From Leisingera caerulea DSM 24564 (GTDB lineage Bacteria; Pseudomonadota; Alphaproteobacteria; Rhodobacterales; Rhodobacteraceae), in NCBI RefSeq assembly GCF_000473325.1, contig NZ_KI421513.1, positions 2,055,217-2,119,216 of the forward strand: a stretch of DNA of 64,000 nt, in the 5' to 3' direction. Positions 15,578-24,508 of the stretch are shown here, piece by piece. Numbering within the stretch: the stretch's first letter is position 1; each line of letters opens with the position of its first letter. Below the pieces are notes generated by a model. The model did no database searches. It was not told where the DNA came from and was given only the letters and a program-made list of their open reading frames with translations. The position numbers were made by a program, and so were the translations under genes.

Positions 15578-16123
15578 ATGACACGGCGTGGATTACGCAT
15601 TCTTGCCCTTGGCGTTTTGTCTATCGCTATTGCCGGTGTGGCCGGTGCCCAACAGCAAGCAGGAGACTGGTGGGGTCATGGGCCAATGGGACCGGGCCAC
15701 ATGAGGTCTGAACGCATGCCTGGTTGGGGGCATGGCAACATGGGACCTGGCCAGCAGCAGCGCATGCAGCGACACTGGACATACATGAACGAGGGCGTGC
15801 CTTCAGCCTATCGGGGGGCTCGAAGCACCATTCGCGCGACACCCGGAAATCTTACGGAGGGTCAGGCACTTTACACGGAAAACTGCGCGAGGTGTCATGG
15901 CGCCAAGGGTTTGGGAGATGGTAAAGCCGGACGCTCGCTCGTTCCCTCTCCGGCCCTCCTGAGATGGTTGATCCAGATGCCGATGTCGGGAGATGAGTAT
16001 CTTCTTTGGGCTATCTCCGAGGGTGGAGAACGCTTCGGAACAGACATGCCAGCTTTTAAACAAACGCTGAGTGAAGAAGACATCTGGAAGATCATCGCCT
16101 ACATGCGCTCAGGTTTCCCTTGA
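15578..16123 (+). CDS. Secreted monoheme cytochrome c with Met/His/Gly-rich N-terminal segment
   Basis: 181 residues. A signal peptide ends near AGVAGAQ. Residues 30-70 are rich in Gly, Met, His and Trp (WWGHGPMGPGHM, GHGNMGPGQQ), a composition seen in copper-binding linkers. A class I cytochrome c domain follows with C103-A-R-C106-H107 and a likely axial Met in TDMPAF. It is probably co-transcribed with the DUF411 gene. It may pass electrons to a periplasmic metal-oxidising or metal-reducing reaction; that is inference. Confidence 0.88.
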   Translation: MTRRGLRILALGVLSIAIAGVAGAQQQAGDWWGHGPMGPGHMRSERMPGWGHGNMGPGQQQRMQRHWTYMNEGVPSAYRGARSTIRATPGNLTEGQALYTENCARCHGAKGLGDGKAGRSLVPSPALLRWLIQMPMSGDEYLLWAISEGGERFGTDMPAFKQTLSEEDIWKIIAYMRSGFP

Positions 16124-16574
16124 TCTGTCGTCAATCTGCTGGTCTTCGAAGAGATTTTTTGCTGTCGATACTGTGACGATAGTTCCAGCAGATAAAAGTC
16201 TGACAAGGCGGCATTCTGGTAGGAAACACGGAAACAGACATTCCTGTAAGCCGCAGCACCAGCAGGTTAGGGGCTCGAAACTCGATTTCGCCGCACGCAG
16301 CATAAACGTCTGCTTGCTCCGATGGCAAACCAATGAGTTAATAATGAAGACTGGTGCGAGAGAGGGGAGTCTGCTGAAAAAAAGATTGAGGGGTTAGTGG
16401 CGCCTTAGTGAAAAAACTATGTGTCACCCTTCACTAATTGACGCAATCTGACGGATGAGCGCGGGGTCAGCTTGCCGCACCCCGCCTGCGAAAGTGAATG
16501 CGCTCATGGCTAAAAAATGGCGTATATGCGGAGCCTAGGCTAACCAAATCAACTTTTTCACCCCGGCATCCTAC
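16124..16574. other. Non-coding stretch beside the integrase; candidate attachment region
   Basis: No gene is supported here. An inverted repeat GCGGGGT (16461-16467) / ACCCCGC (16479-16485) lies about 90 bases from the integrase stop and could be a terminator or part of an att site. Sequence left of about 16380 is less GC-rich than its neighbours. No tRNA gene end was recognised. Confidence 0.35.
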
Positions 16575-17651
16575 CTACTTTATCACCCTGATCTTTGCCC
16601 CGAAAATGGCTTTCTGCCCCTGATCGGCCTGCAACTGTGTACGGAAGTCCCAGCCGTGCGCCAGAAGCTTTTCTGGCAGATCGGCGGGGGCCAGCTTGGC
16701 ATACTTGAGCGCCATATCTGGTTTCTTCCAGCCGCCACGCGTCATCAGCAGAAGCAAGTCCTTGTTCATCGCATAGTGCCATGTGGCAAAGGTATGCCGC
16801 AGCGTGTGCGGTGTCACATCGCCGCCTAGTTTGGCCGCAACACGCGCCTTGGTGAAGGCAGCTTCAATCTGACCGCCGCTGCCGGTGCTGAGCTTGTATG
16901 CCTTTCCCTTCGGCGTGCGGAAAACAGCCCCGGTTTCCGGCAGTCCTGAAGCAGCAAGCAGACGCATCACACGCGCCGGAAATTCGGCCATTTTCAGCTC
17001 GCCATTCTTGGATGTCGGAATGAGCGCTTGACGGGTTTCTAGGTGAAGGTTTTCACATTGCAGTCCCAGCGCCTCGCTGGTGCGGCAGCCGGTTCCAAGC
17101 AGGAATGTCACGATCGGGAGCAGGTGTGGCTCGCTTGCTTCCAGTAGATCCTCGGCCTCGCCAGGTGTCAGCCAGCGGATTTTGGACTGGGGCTCCTTGC
17201 GACGGCGGAAGCGGCGCGGAGTCACATGGCCATCGTCAGCGGCTAGATTGTAGATGGCGCTGATGGGGGTGATGATCTGCCGGTTGATGGTGGCGGGTGC
17301 AGCGTCGGGCATCAGGATCGCCCGTGCCGCTTTGTTCGCCGCGTCATTGTCGACGTCGGCCAGCCGTGTCTTTTCCCCGAAGTGAATCAGCAGCGGTCCG
17401 ATGAACCGGGTTTCCCCACCACTTTCCATGTAGGTCAGCGCAGCCTCGGCAAAAGTCAGGGTTGCCGACTTACCAAGTGTCGCACGCTCGATGATTTCGG
17501 CTGACCGTCTTACACGGATGATTTCTGCGGCTTTTTTGTCGCTAACTCCAGTGCTCTCATAAATGCTTTGTCCTGCGAGGGTACCCCGGATGACGAAATT
17601 TCCGGTGGGTTTGCCTTGGCTGTTTTTGCGCCGAAAGAGAATGAGGGGCAT
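16575..17651 (-). CDS. Tyrosine recombinase/phage-type integrase
   Basis: 358 residues. The catalytic set is visible: Arg in GTGCRTSEALGL, His/Arg in TPHTLRHTFATWH, a GGW where the second His/Trp sits, and the nucleophile Tyr in MALKYAKLAP. The N-terminal ~150 residues form the arm/core-binding part. It integrates or excises a DNA element by site-specific recombination. It lies at the outer edge of the mobility block, next to the mer/DUF411 genes. An overlapping small gene upstream probably encodes its directionality factor. Confidence 0.93.
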   Translation of the reverse strand: MPLILFRRKNSQGKPTGNFVIRGTLAGQSIYESTGVSDKKAAEIIRVRRSAEIIERATLGKSATLTFAEAALTYMESGGETRFIGPLLIHFGEKTRLADVDNDAANKAARAILMPDAAPATINRQIITPISAIYNLAADDGHVTPRRFRRRKEPQSKIRWLTPGEAEDLLEASEPHLLPIVTFLLGTGCRTSEALGLQCENLHLETRQALIPTSKNGELKMAEFPARVMRLLAASGLPETGAVFRTPKGKAYKLSTGSGGQIEAAFTKARVAAKLGGDVTPHTLRHTFATWHYAMNKDLLLLMTRGGWKKPDMALKYAKLAPADLPEKLLAHGWDFRTQLQADQGQKAIFGAKIRVIK

Positions 17652-17857
17652 CTCTGAACCTCCCCCTTAAAGAATGCGTTTAGCAGATCCGGCGGACGGT
17701 AGAGGATGCGAACTCGTCCGCTCACCTCAACCCGTGCGAGGCTGCCGCTTTTGAATTTGGAGTCCAGCCCGCTGCGACTGGTGAAGATTTTGAAGCGGGC
17801 GAGATAGGCTATAGCTTCCTCTGTGGTCAGCAGACGCTCCTCGGACAGTGCATGCAT
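17510..17857 (-). CDS. Small excisionase-like DNA-binding protein overlapping the integrase
   Basis: 115 residues from ATG 17857 (GAGGA upstream). It overlaps the integrase start by 142 bases in another frame. The N-terminal part (LTTEEAIAYLARFKIFTS, SGLDSKFKSGSLARVEVSGR) has the look of a MerR-like/excisionase winged helix. The C-terminal 50 residues, which fall in the overlap, have no known motif. A recombination directionality or repressor role is inferred from position. The large overlap could mean the true end of function is earlier. Confidence 0.6.
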   Translation of the reverse strand: MHALSEERLLTTEEAIAYLARFKIFTSRSGLDSKFKSGSLARVEVSGRVRILYRPPDLLNAFFKGEVQRCPSFSFGAKTAKANPPEISSSGVPSQDKAFMRALELATKKPQKSSV

Positions 17858-18282
17858 CGGATGATCCTCAAGCAGGCAGTTGATTGTGGCCGGGCGACCG
17901 GGTGTTTCCGGCGCCTGCTGGCTTTTGGCATGTCTTCTCCGGTCCCGTGCCATTGACCGAGGTCTCCTGTCTCCGGCGGGCGGCGGCCGCCCGCGTGCGT
18001 TGATGGAGACAGTTTACGGCGCTCGATTGGGTTGGATCGACCCGCGCTATGAACCTGTAGAGGCGAGAGATGTGGATAAGTGCCTAGAAATACGGAACTT
18101 TCCCTCTGCAGAGGGCGCCGGGCAGGGACGTTGGGCAAAGAACTGTCCGGCAGGGGTTTTGGGCAAAGTTTTTCCAGGAGGGAATTATCCGGATTTTGGG
18201 TCAACCGGTGCCTGCACCGCGGAAGTTTGCGCATAAGCTTTGTGCAAATCCGGTGGCGGCGCGGCTTGGTTGGCGGGCGCAT
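17858..18282. other. Intergenic region between excisionase-like gene and AAA+ protease gene
   Basis: Open frames here are short and out of step with neighbouring codon use. GC-palindromic sequence (GGCGGGCGGCGGCCGCCCG, 17974-17992) lies upstream of the excisionase-like gene and may be an operator or part of its promoter region. Nothing else is recognised. Confidence 0.35.
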
Positions 18283-20517
18283 CTACTGGTCCTGGACCGG
18301 CTCCGGACCATTTTTGCGCGGCACGTCGCGCAGCCAGGACCGGACCGCTTTGGCATCGAACTCTCGTTTCTGCACCAAGTCTGCAGCCATGTCCTGCAGC
18401 AGCTGCTGATGGGGGTACAGCAGCGCGCGCGCGTGGTCCTCGGCGTAGTCGAGTTTCTCACGGAGGCGTTTGCGGTCGGGTTCAGCCAATTGCGCGTGAT
18501 CCTGCGGTCCAAACCAGCTGTTGCCGAAGGCGCCTAAACCCAGTTCAAAATCCATTGCCAGGACCATCCGCGCTGCTTTCCCGAGGTCGGACGTGGCACT
18601 GCCGCCAGCGCCCGCGGACACAGTATTAAAGATGAGCCGCTCCGCTGCCCGACCGGACAAGTGGACGTACAACTGACGGTCGAAATCCGACGGCAGACCT
18701 GCATTCGGAGGAACATCCCGTTCGATTGTTCCGCCTGCGGCAGCCACCCGGACCTGTGTGATCGCCTCGCCGAAGATCCAGGCGACGATGGCATGGCCGC
18801 ATTCATGGACGCAGATGCGGTAAAGTAAGTCATGGCTCTCCTTCAGTTCCATGACTTGCAGATGGCGGCGTAGAAGCTGGAGATCGAGCGGGCAGCCGCT
18901 GTGCCGGGCTTCACTGCGGGCAGAGCGCACCGCGGCGTCGATGTCGGCGGCGGTCTTGCCGATGCTGTCCCGCGCCAGCAGCTGCAGATCCCCCTCTTGG
19001 ACTGCGTCCTGCAGCCGCTCAGCAATGAGGTGCTGCAGCATCGCCTTGCTTGGCAGCGGCATCTCGATCTTGATGTCAAACCGCCCGGCTCTCAGCACCG
19101 CGGGGTCTAGGTGCTCCGGGTGGTTGCAGGCACCGACGACCATGATCCCTTCCTCCCGGCTGACGCGGTCCATCTGCTCAAGGAACCCGGCGACCACCTG
19201 GCGCCTGTAGCTGGCACTGTTGTCGCCGACGCTGTCGCGGGAACCGATCGCGTCAATTTCATCCAAAAAAAGGATACAGGGAACATTCTTCTTCGCTTCA
19301 TCGAAGCTTTTGCGCATCGCAAGCAGGAGGTTACCCAAGTGACCGTTGGCCTGCCATTCAGCGCAGCTGGTCTCGATGCAATTAACCTCGGCGCTCCCTC
19401 CCATTGCCCTGGCCAGATAACTTTTGCCGGTGCCTGGCTTGCCAAAAAGCAGCAAGGAGTGCGGGATCTCATTCCAGGCCACGCCGCCTTCGGCCCACAG
19501 GCGCAGGTCAGCAACCAGTTGCCGGGCGGTGTCATATGCTGGGCCAATGCCTGTGATCTCTTCCCTCGGGGCGTGGGCTTCGGGCGGTGAAGCCGCAGCG
19601 GCAGCAAGCGCTTGTGTGATGCGCTGCGCGACCCTTTTGGCAGTGGGCGCACGCAGGGCGAAAGAGAGTGTGGGGGTGGAGAGTTCTTGCAGCTGGCCGC
19701 TCGGGGGCAGCGCGGCGCGGGCGGCGGCTTCATCAATGCGGCCCGTGCGGCTGTGGGTCCGACGCAACAGGGCGATCAGAAAATCTGCGTCCACCTGTGG
19801 CAATGCCAGCTGATGACAGTGCTCCGCCACCAGCGGCGCCGGCAGGGCCATCTCATCCGGCAGGCAGATCCACAAAGGCTGGCTGTGCGCCAGGCCTTTG
19901 ATGATTTGGTCGCGCAGCTCATCAATGTGTTGCTGTTCAATCGCACCATCGCGGGCACTGGGGACAGCAAGGGTCACGCGCTGAGGCAGCTGCACCTGGC
20001 GCCGGGCGTCATAGGCCTGCCAGCCCGGCGGCAGCAGGGCGTGGTTAAGGAGGTTTTCCACGCTTGAAAAACCGGAAGCAGGAACGTTGCGAAGGATCAG
20101 CACGGCGCCACGGGCAAGCTGCGCGTCCACTGCAGCCGGGGAGCCGAAGGCCGCGGCGATCCGCAGCAGCAGAAGCAGCTTGTCTGCCGGCAGGTCTGGG
20201 TCCGGCAGCCAGCGGCCCGTGTTGTCACAGGCATATGGGTCGGCACCTTCCTGCTCCAGCGCTTCCCAGAGTTCCGGCGGCAGATGCCGCGCGTCCGGCT
20301 GCTCGCTCAGATGTTGCAGCAAAGAATGGGGGTGATCCGGTGCAGGGGGCACAAGGGGCTCCTCGGCGCCAGCACTGTCGTCTGGCGCGTCTTCTTTGAG
20401 TGTCTTGCGGCGCGCCTGCTGCAGCTCATGGTAATAGAGATGATAGCGGCGGGCGCAGCCTTCGGCGAACTGCCACCAATCGGGGCGTGCGGATTTGGAG
20501 AGATCGAGCTGGCTCAT
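18283..20517 (-). CDS. Soluble AAA+ ATPase fused to M41 (FtsH-type) zinc protease
   Basis: 744 residues from ATG 20517 (AGGAGG upstream). The first ~320 residues are unlike FtsH and contain no clear membrane segment. The AAA+ module follows: Walker A GKPGTGKS (359-366), Walker B ILFLDEID (415-422) and a second region of homology with HLDPAVLRAGRFD. The M41 peptidase comes next, with HECGH (571-575) and a candidate third ligand D644 in SATSDLGKAARM. FtsH itself is membrane anchored, so this is a cytoplasmic variant. It is the last of three leftward genes with a zinc-ribbon nuclease-like protein and a small unknown protein, on a mobile element. Proteolysis of specific proteins is likely; host takeover or defence is inference. 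Confidence 0.88.
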   Translation of the reverse strand: MSQLDLSKSARPDWWQFAEGCARRYHLYYHELQQARRKTLKEDAPDDSAGAEEPLVPPAPDHPHSLLQHLSEQPDARHLPPELWEALEQEGADPYACDNTGRWLPDPDLPADKLLLLLRIAAAFGSPAAVDAQLARGAVLILRNVPASGFSSVENLLNHALLPPGWQAYDARRQVQLPQRVTLAVPSARDGAIEQQHIDELRDQIIKGLAHSQPLWICLPDEMALPAPLVAEHCHQLALPQVDADFLIALLRRTHSRTGRIDEAAARAALPPSGQLQELSTPTLSFALRAPTAKRVAQRITQALAAAAASPPEAHAPREEITGIGPAYDTARQLVADLRLWAEGGVAWNEIPHSLLLFGKPGTGKSYLARAMGGSAEVNCIETSCAEWQANGHLGNLLLAMRKSFDEAKKNVPCILFLDEIDAIGSRDSVGDNSASYRRQVVAGFLEQMDRVSREEGIMVVGACNHPEHLDPAVLRAGRFDIKIEMPLPSKAMLQHLIAERLQDAVQEGDLQLLARDSIGKTAADIDAAVRSARSEARHSGCPLDLQLLRRHLQVMELKESHDLLYRICVHECGHAIVAWIFGEAITQVRVAAAGGTIERDVPPNAGLPSDFDRQLYVHLSGRAAERLIFNTVSAGAGGSATSDLGKAARMVLAMDFELGLGAFGNSWFGPQDHAQLAEPDRKRLREKLDYAEDHARALLYPHQQLLQDMAADLVQKREFDAKAVRSWLRDVPRKNGPEPVQDQ

Positions 20518-20603
20518 GGCAAGCCTCCTGTGAACAGGCAAAAGGGATCGGGCGCCCGGTGAAACCGGGCGGGAGATGTTGGAAATTGAAGGGGAGGGGG
20601 CGC

Positions 20604-21509
20604 TTAGCTGTCTTCTTCTGCCTCGATGGCGTCGAGCATCGCGAAGATCACCTGGGCCGCATCGGCGAAATAGACCTCGCTGCGGACCCGCAGGGCGTCA
20701 CTGTAGAGCTCTGGCGGTGCGACTTGATCGGAAAACCCCGCCTGCAGCTTCGCGTGCAGCCGCTTCTCGGCCTGCAAGGCCAGCTGCCCGGTTGCCATCG
20801 GAACGGTCTTCAGGATCTTCGCGTCCAGGTCACGGTGCTTCAGCAACTGGTGGCGCAGGCGGGAATCCGGGTTCCGTGAAAAGCCAAGCTTGACGAGGCG
20901 CAACCCGGAGGCCAGCCGGAATTGCATCGCGTAGAGGTAGCTTGGTGCGGCAGGCCAGTCCTCACCGCATTGCCCGCAGGCAAACCGGCTGGTTTGCATG
21001 TTGGCACGGGCGATCCTTTGTTCGTGGCCGCAGGACGCATGCCGGTACAGACGGTAGTTCTGGTTGCCACCTGTGTCTTCTCCGATCAGGTGCCACCCCC
21101 GTTCTTCTGCTTCAGCCTGTTCTTTGTCAGCGTGGCAAATCTCGCACCGTACACTGCACAGGCCTTCGGCTGCCCGCTTCACCATCTCAAATTGCCGGCG
21201 CAAGTTATGGCCGCAGGGGGCGATATAGTGGCCATAGTGACGGTCTTCCGGATCGCGGCCTGCCCACTTTAAACCTGCGGCCGCGGCGTCGGCCTGCCAG
21301 CGCGCTTCGATGCAATGCGGGCACTGCGGCTGGCTGTTCATTAGAACAAAGATCTTGCTGGCATGTGCCAAGCCGCAGCTTTGGCAGGCTAGAAGCAGAT
21401 GATACCGGTCTTTGATGCGCTGGACGATTTTGAATCCTTTTGCGTTGGCGGCGGCGCGCCAGTGGGGATGGACCGTTTGCGGGAAATGTTCGCAGGTTGA
21501 GTGGGGCAT
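20604..21509 (-). CDS. Zinc-ribbon repeat protein with C-terminal GIY-YIG-like (T5orf172-type) domain
   Basis: 301 residues from ATG 21509 (GGAGGC upstream); the frame extends 75 bases further without a better start. Three CxxC-rich units are visible: CQSC/CPHC (42-66), CGH/CEIC (99-125) and CGH/CGQC (160-181), consistent with tandem zinc ribbons. The C-terminal part begins SYLYAMQF, continues VKLGFSRNPDSRL and has AEKRLHAKL, matching the GIY-YIG-related T5orf172/MUG113 pattern. DNA binding and possibly cleavage are inferred. It lies 86 bases upstream of the AAA+-M41 gene on the same strand. Confidence 0.75.
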   Translation of the reverse strand: MPHSTCEHFPQTVHPHWRAAANAKGFKIVQRIKDRYHLLLACQSCGLAHASKIFVLMNSQPQCPHCIEARWQADAAAAGLKWAGRDPEDRHYGHYIAPCGHNLRRQFEMVKRAAEGLCSVRCEICHADKEQAEAEERGWHLIGEDTGGNQNYRLYRHASCGHEQRIARANMQTSRFACGQCGEDWPAAPSYLYAMQFRLASGLRLVKLGFSRNPDSRLRHQLLKHRDLDAKILKTVPMATGQLALQAEKRLHAKLQAGFSDQVAPPELYSDALRVRSEVYFADAAQVIFAMLDAIEAEEDS

Positions 21510-21649
21510 AGCAGCCTCCGCATAGGCAAAATTGGGCTGGGCAGGCGCCGGAACTGGCGCTTGCTGAAACTTCAGACATGGCATGGCTGAGCCGGGCGCA
21601 GCGGCGTGTCCGCCGCGGGCCGGGTCAGAAGAATGCTGGGATGGTGGGC

Positions 21650-22141
21650 CTAGTTGGGCAGAAAGTTCTGCGCTTCAGCCGCCACAGAGAGTTCGATGAG
21701 AGCGTTCATCTGTCGCGCGCCTGTCTGCAGCAGGGCTTGGCAATCACCATCTTCGACGGTGAACAGCTCCTGGTTCTCATGGAACAGCTGCTGAAATCTG
21801 AGAGCCTCTTCCGGCCCCGTGGACTCGATGAGGAAGTGCAGCAGCATGCTCATGCGCTGCAAAGGCAAGTCGCTGGCCCGGACCACCTGCGCGGTCAGGA
21901 TGTCGCCGCTGAGTTTAAGGCAATCCTGCCATTTGGCTTCTGCGGCCTCTTGAAAGTTGGTGCAAGCGGGATCCCAGGCGAGGGAGTGAGACAGATCACG
22001 CTCCAAATTCAGGGCTTCGTCCACTGCCTTGGTTAGTGCGCCGAAGGTGTGGTTGATGAAGGTGGGGCTGCCATCTGCGACAGATGCGGGCCACGGGTCT
22101 TTCAGCGCGCACTCGCGCATGATACGGAAAGTATCAGCCAT
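21650..22141 (-). CDS. Hypothetical 163-residue protein of the mobile block
   Basis: The family is not recognised. The sequence is acidic and mostly helical, with no signal peptide, membrane segment or Cys motif. Blocks include ALTKAVDEALNLERDLSHSL and MSMLLHFLIESTGPEEALRF. Codon use matches its neighbours. It is the first of three leftward genes and is followed 140 bases later by the zinc-ribbon protein, so it may belong to the same transcription unit. Confidence 0.65.
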   Translation of the reverse strand: MADTFRIMRECALKDPWPASVADGSPTFINHTFGALTKAVDEALNLERDLSHSLAWDPACTNFQEAAEAKWQDCLKLSGDILTAQVVRASDLPLQRMSMLLHFLIESTGPEEALRFQQLFHENQELFTVEDGDCQALLQTGARQMNALIELSVAAEAQNFLPN

Positions 22142-22218
22142 AGTCGGTCTCCTTCCGCGAGATCGGTTTGGTTAGGGCCGGGCGGGGAGCTTCCACCTTC
22201 CCCTCGGTCCGTTGCAAA

Positions 22219-22273
22219 TGTGTGCAACTAAATGCAATATGCACCCATTGAATCTGAATGTCAACTGCACACA
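22219..22273. promoter_or_regulatory. Inverted repeat upstream of the ribbon-helix-helix gene
   Basis: TGTGTGCA (22219-22226) and TGCACACA (22266-22273) form a perfect 8-bp inverted repeat. Further TGCA-containing copies lie between them. The repeat sits in the divergent promoter region between the 22141 gene and the ribbon-helix-helix gene at 22283, a natural place for autoregulation. Confidence 0.5.
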
Positions 22274-22282
22274 AGTGAACAC

Positions 22283-22435
22283 ATGGCCAGAACATCAGCG
22301 ATATCTGTACGAGTGACTGAAGAAACCAAGAAAGCCGTAGAAAAGGCAGCGGCGGAGGATGACCGGTCTGTAGCCTCTTTTGTTGAACGGCTTCTGATCG
22401 CGCACCTTAAAGAACAAGGGTATCTGCAAAAGTAA
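22283..22435 (+). CDS. Ribbon-helix-helix (Arc/CopG-like) DNA-binding protein
   Basis: 50 residues from ATG 22283; the open frame begins 51 bases earlier, inside the inverted-repeat region. The pattern (SAISVRVTEETKKAVEKAAA, then SVASFVERLL) is a short beta strand followed by two helices, typical of RHH repressors. It lies between the three-gene leftward unit and the oriT/relaxase, so it may control either or act as an auxiliary mobilisation protein. Confidence 0.78.
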   Translation: MARTSAISVRVTEETKKAVEKAAAEDDRSVASFVERLLIAHLKEQGYLQK

Positions 22436-22622
22436 GTGCGGGCGCCTGGAGGAAATGACCCAGGTGTCTGGTTCCAACTTCGCATGATCGGCTTGCTGCC
22501 CTTCCAGATTATCGAAAAACAATAAGTCATCCCAGGCCCCCGGCAGGGCGAGTCCAGCAGGCTGCTGGCCGCAGGAAGCATGTTTGGGCGGAGCCCGGAC
22601 TGCGACCGAGGAGGGGATCGAA

Positions 22623-22698
22623 GGGGGTATCCCCCTCGCGAACTGGCAAGTTGAAATTCCGGGGTCCAGCCCGGGATTGCAACTTGCCTAGTGAGTTA
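22623..22698 (+). other. Candidate origin of transfer (oriT) with MobV-type nick site
   Basis: A nested inverted repeat, GGCAAGTTG (22645-22653) / CAACTTGCC (22680-22688) with inner CCGGG/CCCGG (22659-22663, 22670-22674), is followed seven bases later by TAGTGAG/TTA (22689-22698). The MobV/pMV158 nick is TAGTGTG/TTA, so the match is 9 of 10. The predicted nick is between 22695 and 22696. A further GGGGG-tat-CCCCC hairpin (22623-22635) lies upstream. The relaxase gene starts just downstream. Confidence 0.72.
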
Positions 22699-22786
22699 CA
22701 AGCCTCACAAAAACAAAAATAAGCCTATCGGGATTTTCTTCGTCTTCGCGGAGACTCGGATCAGAGAAGCAGATCCGAGCAGCAAG

Positions 22787-24508
22787 ATGACAGTACAGCC
22801 CAAGTTTACCAACTCAAAGCCCGTAATTCTTAATGAAGCACCGGTCGTGCTGCGATTTGCAGGCTTGTTTCCGCGGGACCTTGGCAAGTTCAAGATGCAT
22901 GACGAGCGCGGCGGCGGCGACCTGGATCATGTCGACCAGGAGTTGTCGCGGCTGAACCAGGTGCTGGCCGGCGAGCCGGGCTGGCAGCAGCAGATACGCG
23001 GCGAAATTGCTGAGATGCGCCGTCACAATCACGAGGAGCATTTGCGCGCTCTGAAGGCCAAGTCACGCATGAAGGACGCCAGGAAGCTGGAGGCGGAAGG
23101 GCCTGCAGACCCCTGGCGATCCTGCAGCAGAGGCCCGCTTCGTGAAGGCATATTCACTGTCAACAAAGACTGGTTCGGCGGCGCAGGGCTCTCTGAATGG
23201 GATCCGGAACGTGTCTCTGCTTTCCGCAAAACCGCCATGTCGTTCCTCCGTGAAAACTTTCCAAACGGTCAACTGCGCTATGCCAGTGCCCACGTCGATG
23301 AGGAGGCTTATCACATCCACTTTGTCGTGGCCGTTTGGACCGAGAAACCATCCGCCAACCGCGGGCATCAGATCCTGCTGCAGGCATCTGAGAACCCGCT
23401 CATCAAAAGCTATGAGCATGCCCAGGATCTTGCCGGAGAAGCCTTCGAGACAATTGGGATCACTCGGGGGGAGCGCCGTGCCGAGGCCCGGCGCCAGGCT
23501 CGGGCAGAGGGAAAACCTCTGCCCGAGCGGCGGCAGCATGTGCCGCCGTCAAAGTGGCGTGCCGAGGAGCGCCTCAAGGCGCAAGCGGAGAAGAAGCGCA
23601 TCCTGGGCGATGCCCAGGACGAGGCAAAGGCGGCCGTTGAAACCGGCCGGGACCTGGCCAAGGCCACGGTCAAGAAATCGCGTAAGCGCGCGGTAAAAGA
23701 GGCGCGGGCCCGCAAACAGCGGGCCGCGCGGGAAGCTGCAAAGATGATCCGCCGCCGCGATACAGCGGAGGCAGAGGCTGTGCAGAATAAAAAAGCGGCT
23801 GACGCCGCGAATGCTCTGAAAAAGAAAATTGTGGCTGAGGTCGGGGTATTGGAGCCGAGAGTGAAAGGGTATGAGGCAAGGGCGGAAGAAGCTGCAGAAA
23901 AGTACCGGGCCGAAACGGCAGCGCGGAAGGCCGAAGAGGAAAAACGCGCGCGGGTTATCCAAGAAAGGCAACAGGCCGAGCAGGTGCTGAACGCCACGAA
24001 GGCGGAGAAATCTGATCTGGCCGCTCAGCTGCAGCAGATGGTTCAGCACCGCCGTCAGGCAGAGAAAGCGGCTGCTGAGGCCCGGGCTGCCCGGCTGGCT
24101 GAGGAGAAGAGGCTGCAGGAGGCAGAAGAAAAGGTCCGGTTGAAGGCAACGGTGGCAGAGGTCATCACGGATGCCATCGAGTCCGGGTTGGATTTGGTTG
24201 CTGAAGGGGCGATTTGCTGGCGGGAGGCGTCTGCGGATCAGCAGGCAGGCTTGACCTGGGGCGTGGCCGCTCCGGATACCAAGGGTGCGCGGGCCGAAAC
24301 GCTGAAAGAAATCCGTCCAGCAATGCGGATAGTCACGCGTATTGCTCAACTGGTGGCCCGGACCGTGAAACGCGTCCTCGCCAAGGAACGGCAAAAGCTG
24401 AAGCAGGACGCGGATTATGTGCGCGGCCTGCGTCAGAAATGGGCGCCGGAAGATGATGCGCGGCTGTCAGGGATCTCGCGTGGGGAGCCGGGGAATGGGC
24501 CAGTGTAG
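22787..24508 (+). CDS. MobV-type (Pre/Mob) relaxase
   Basis: 573 residues from ATG 22787. A GTG at 22691 in the same frame overlaps the nick site and is less likely. The N-terminal block MHDERGGGDLDHVD and the metal/catalytic motif H169-V-D171-E172-x3-H176-I-H178 (HVDEEAYHIHF) match the Pre/Mob HxDExxxHxH signature. Residues ~230-500 are highly charged, Ala/Glu/Lys/Arg-rich coiled coil. The protein should nick oriT and stay attached to the 5' end for transfer. No coupling protein or type IV secretion genes are in the window, so the element would be mobilisable, not self-transmissible, on this evidence. Confidence 0.87.
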   Translation: MTVQPKFTNSKPVILNEAPVVLRFAGLFPRDLGKFKMHDERGGGDLDHVDQELSRLNQVLAGEPGWQQQIRGEIAEMRRHNHEEHLRALKAKSRMKDARKLEAEGPADPWRSCSRGPLREGIFTVNKDWFGGAGLSEWDPERVSAFRKTAMSFLRENFPNGQLRYASAHVDEEAYHIHFVVAVWTEKPSANRGHQILLQASENPLIKSYEHAQDLAGEAFETIGITRGERRAEARRQARAEGKPLPERRQHVPPSKWRAEERLKAQAEKKRILGDAQDEAKAAVETGRDLAKATVKKSRKRAVKEARARKQRAAREAAKMIRRRDTAEAEAVQNKKAADAANALKKKIVAEVGVLEPRVKGYEARAEEAAEKYRAETAARKAEEEKRARVIQERQQAEQVLNATKAEKSDLAAQLQQMVQHRRQAEKAAAEARAARLAEEKRLQEAEEKVRLKATVAEVITDAIESGLDLVAEGAICWREASADQQAGLTWGVAAPDTKGARAETLKEIRPAMRIVTRIAQLVARTVKRVLAKERQKLKQDADYVRGLRQKWAPEDDARLSGISRGEPGNGPV

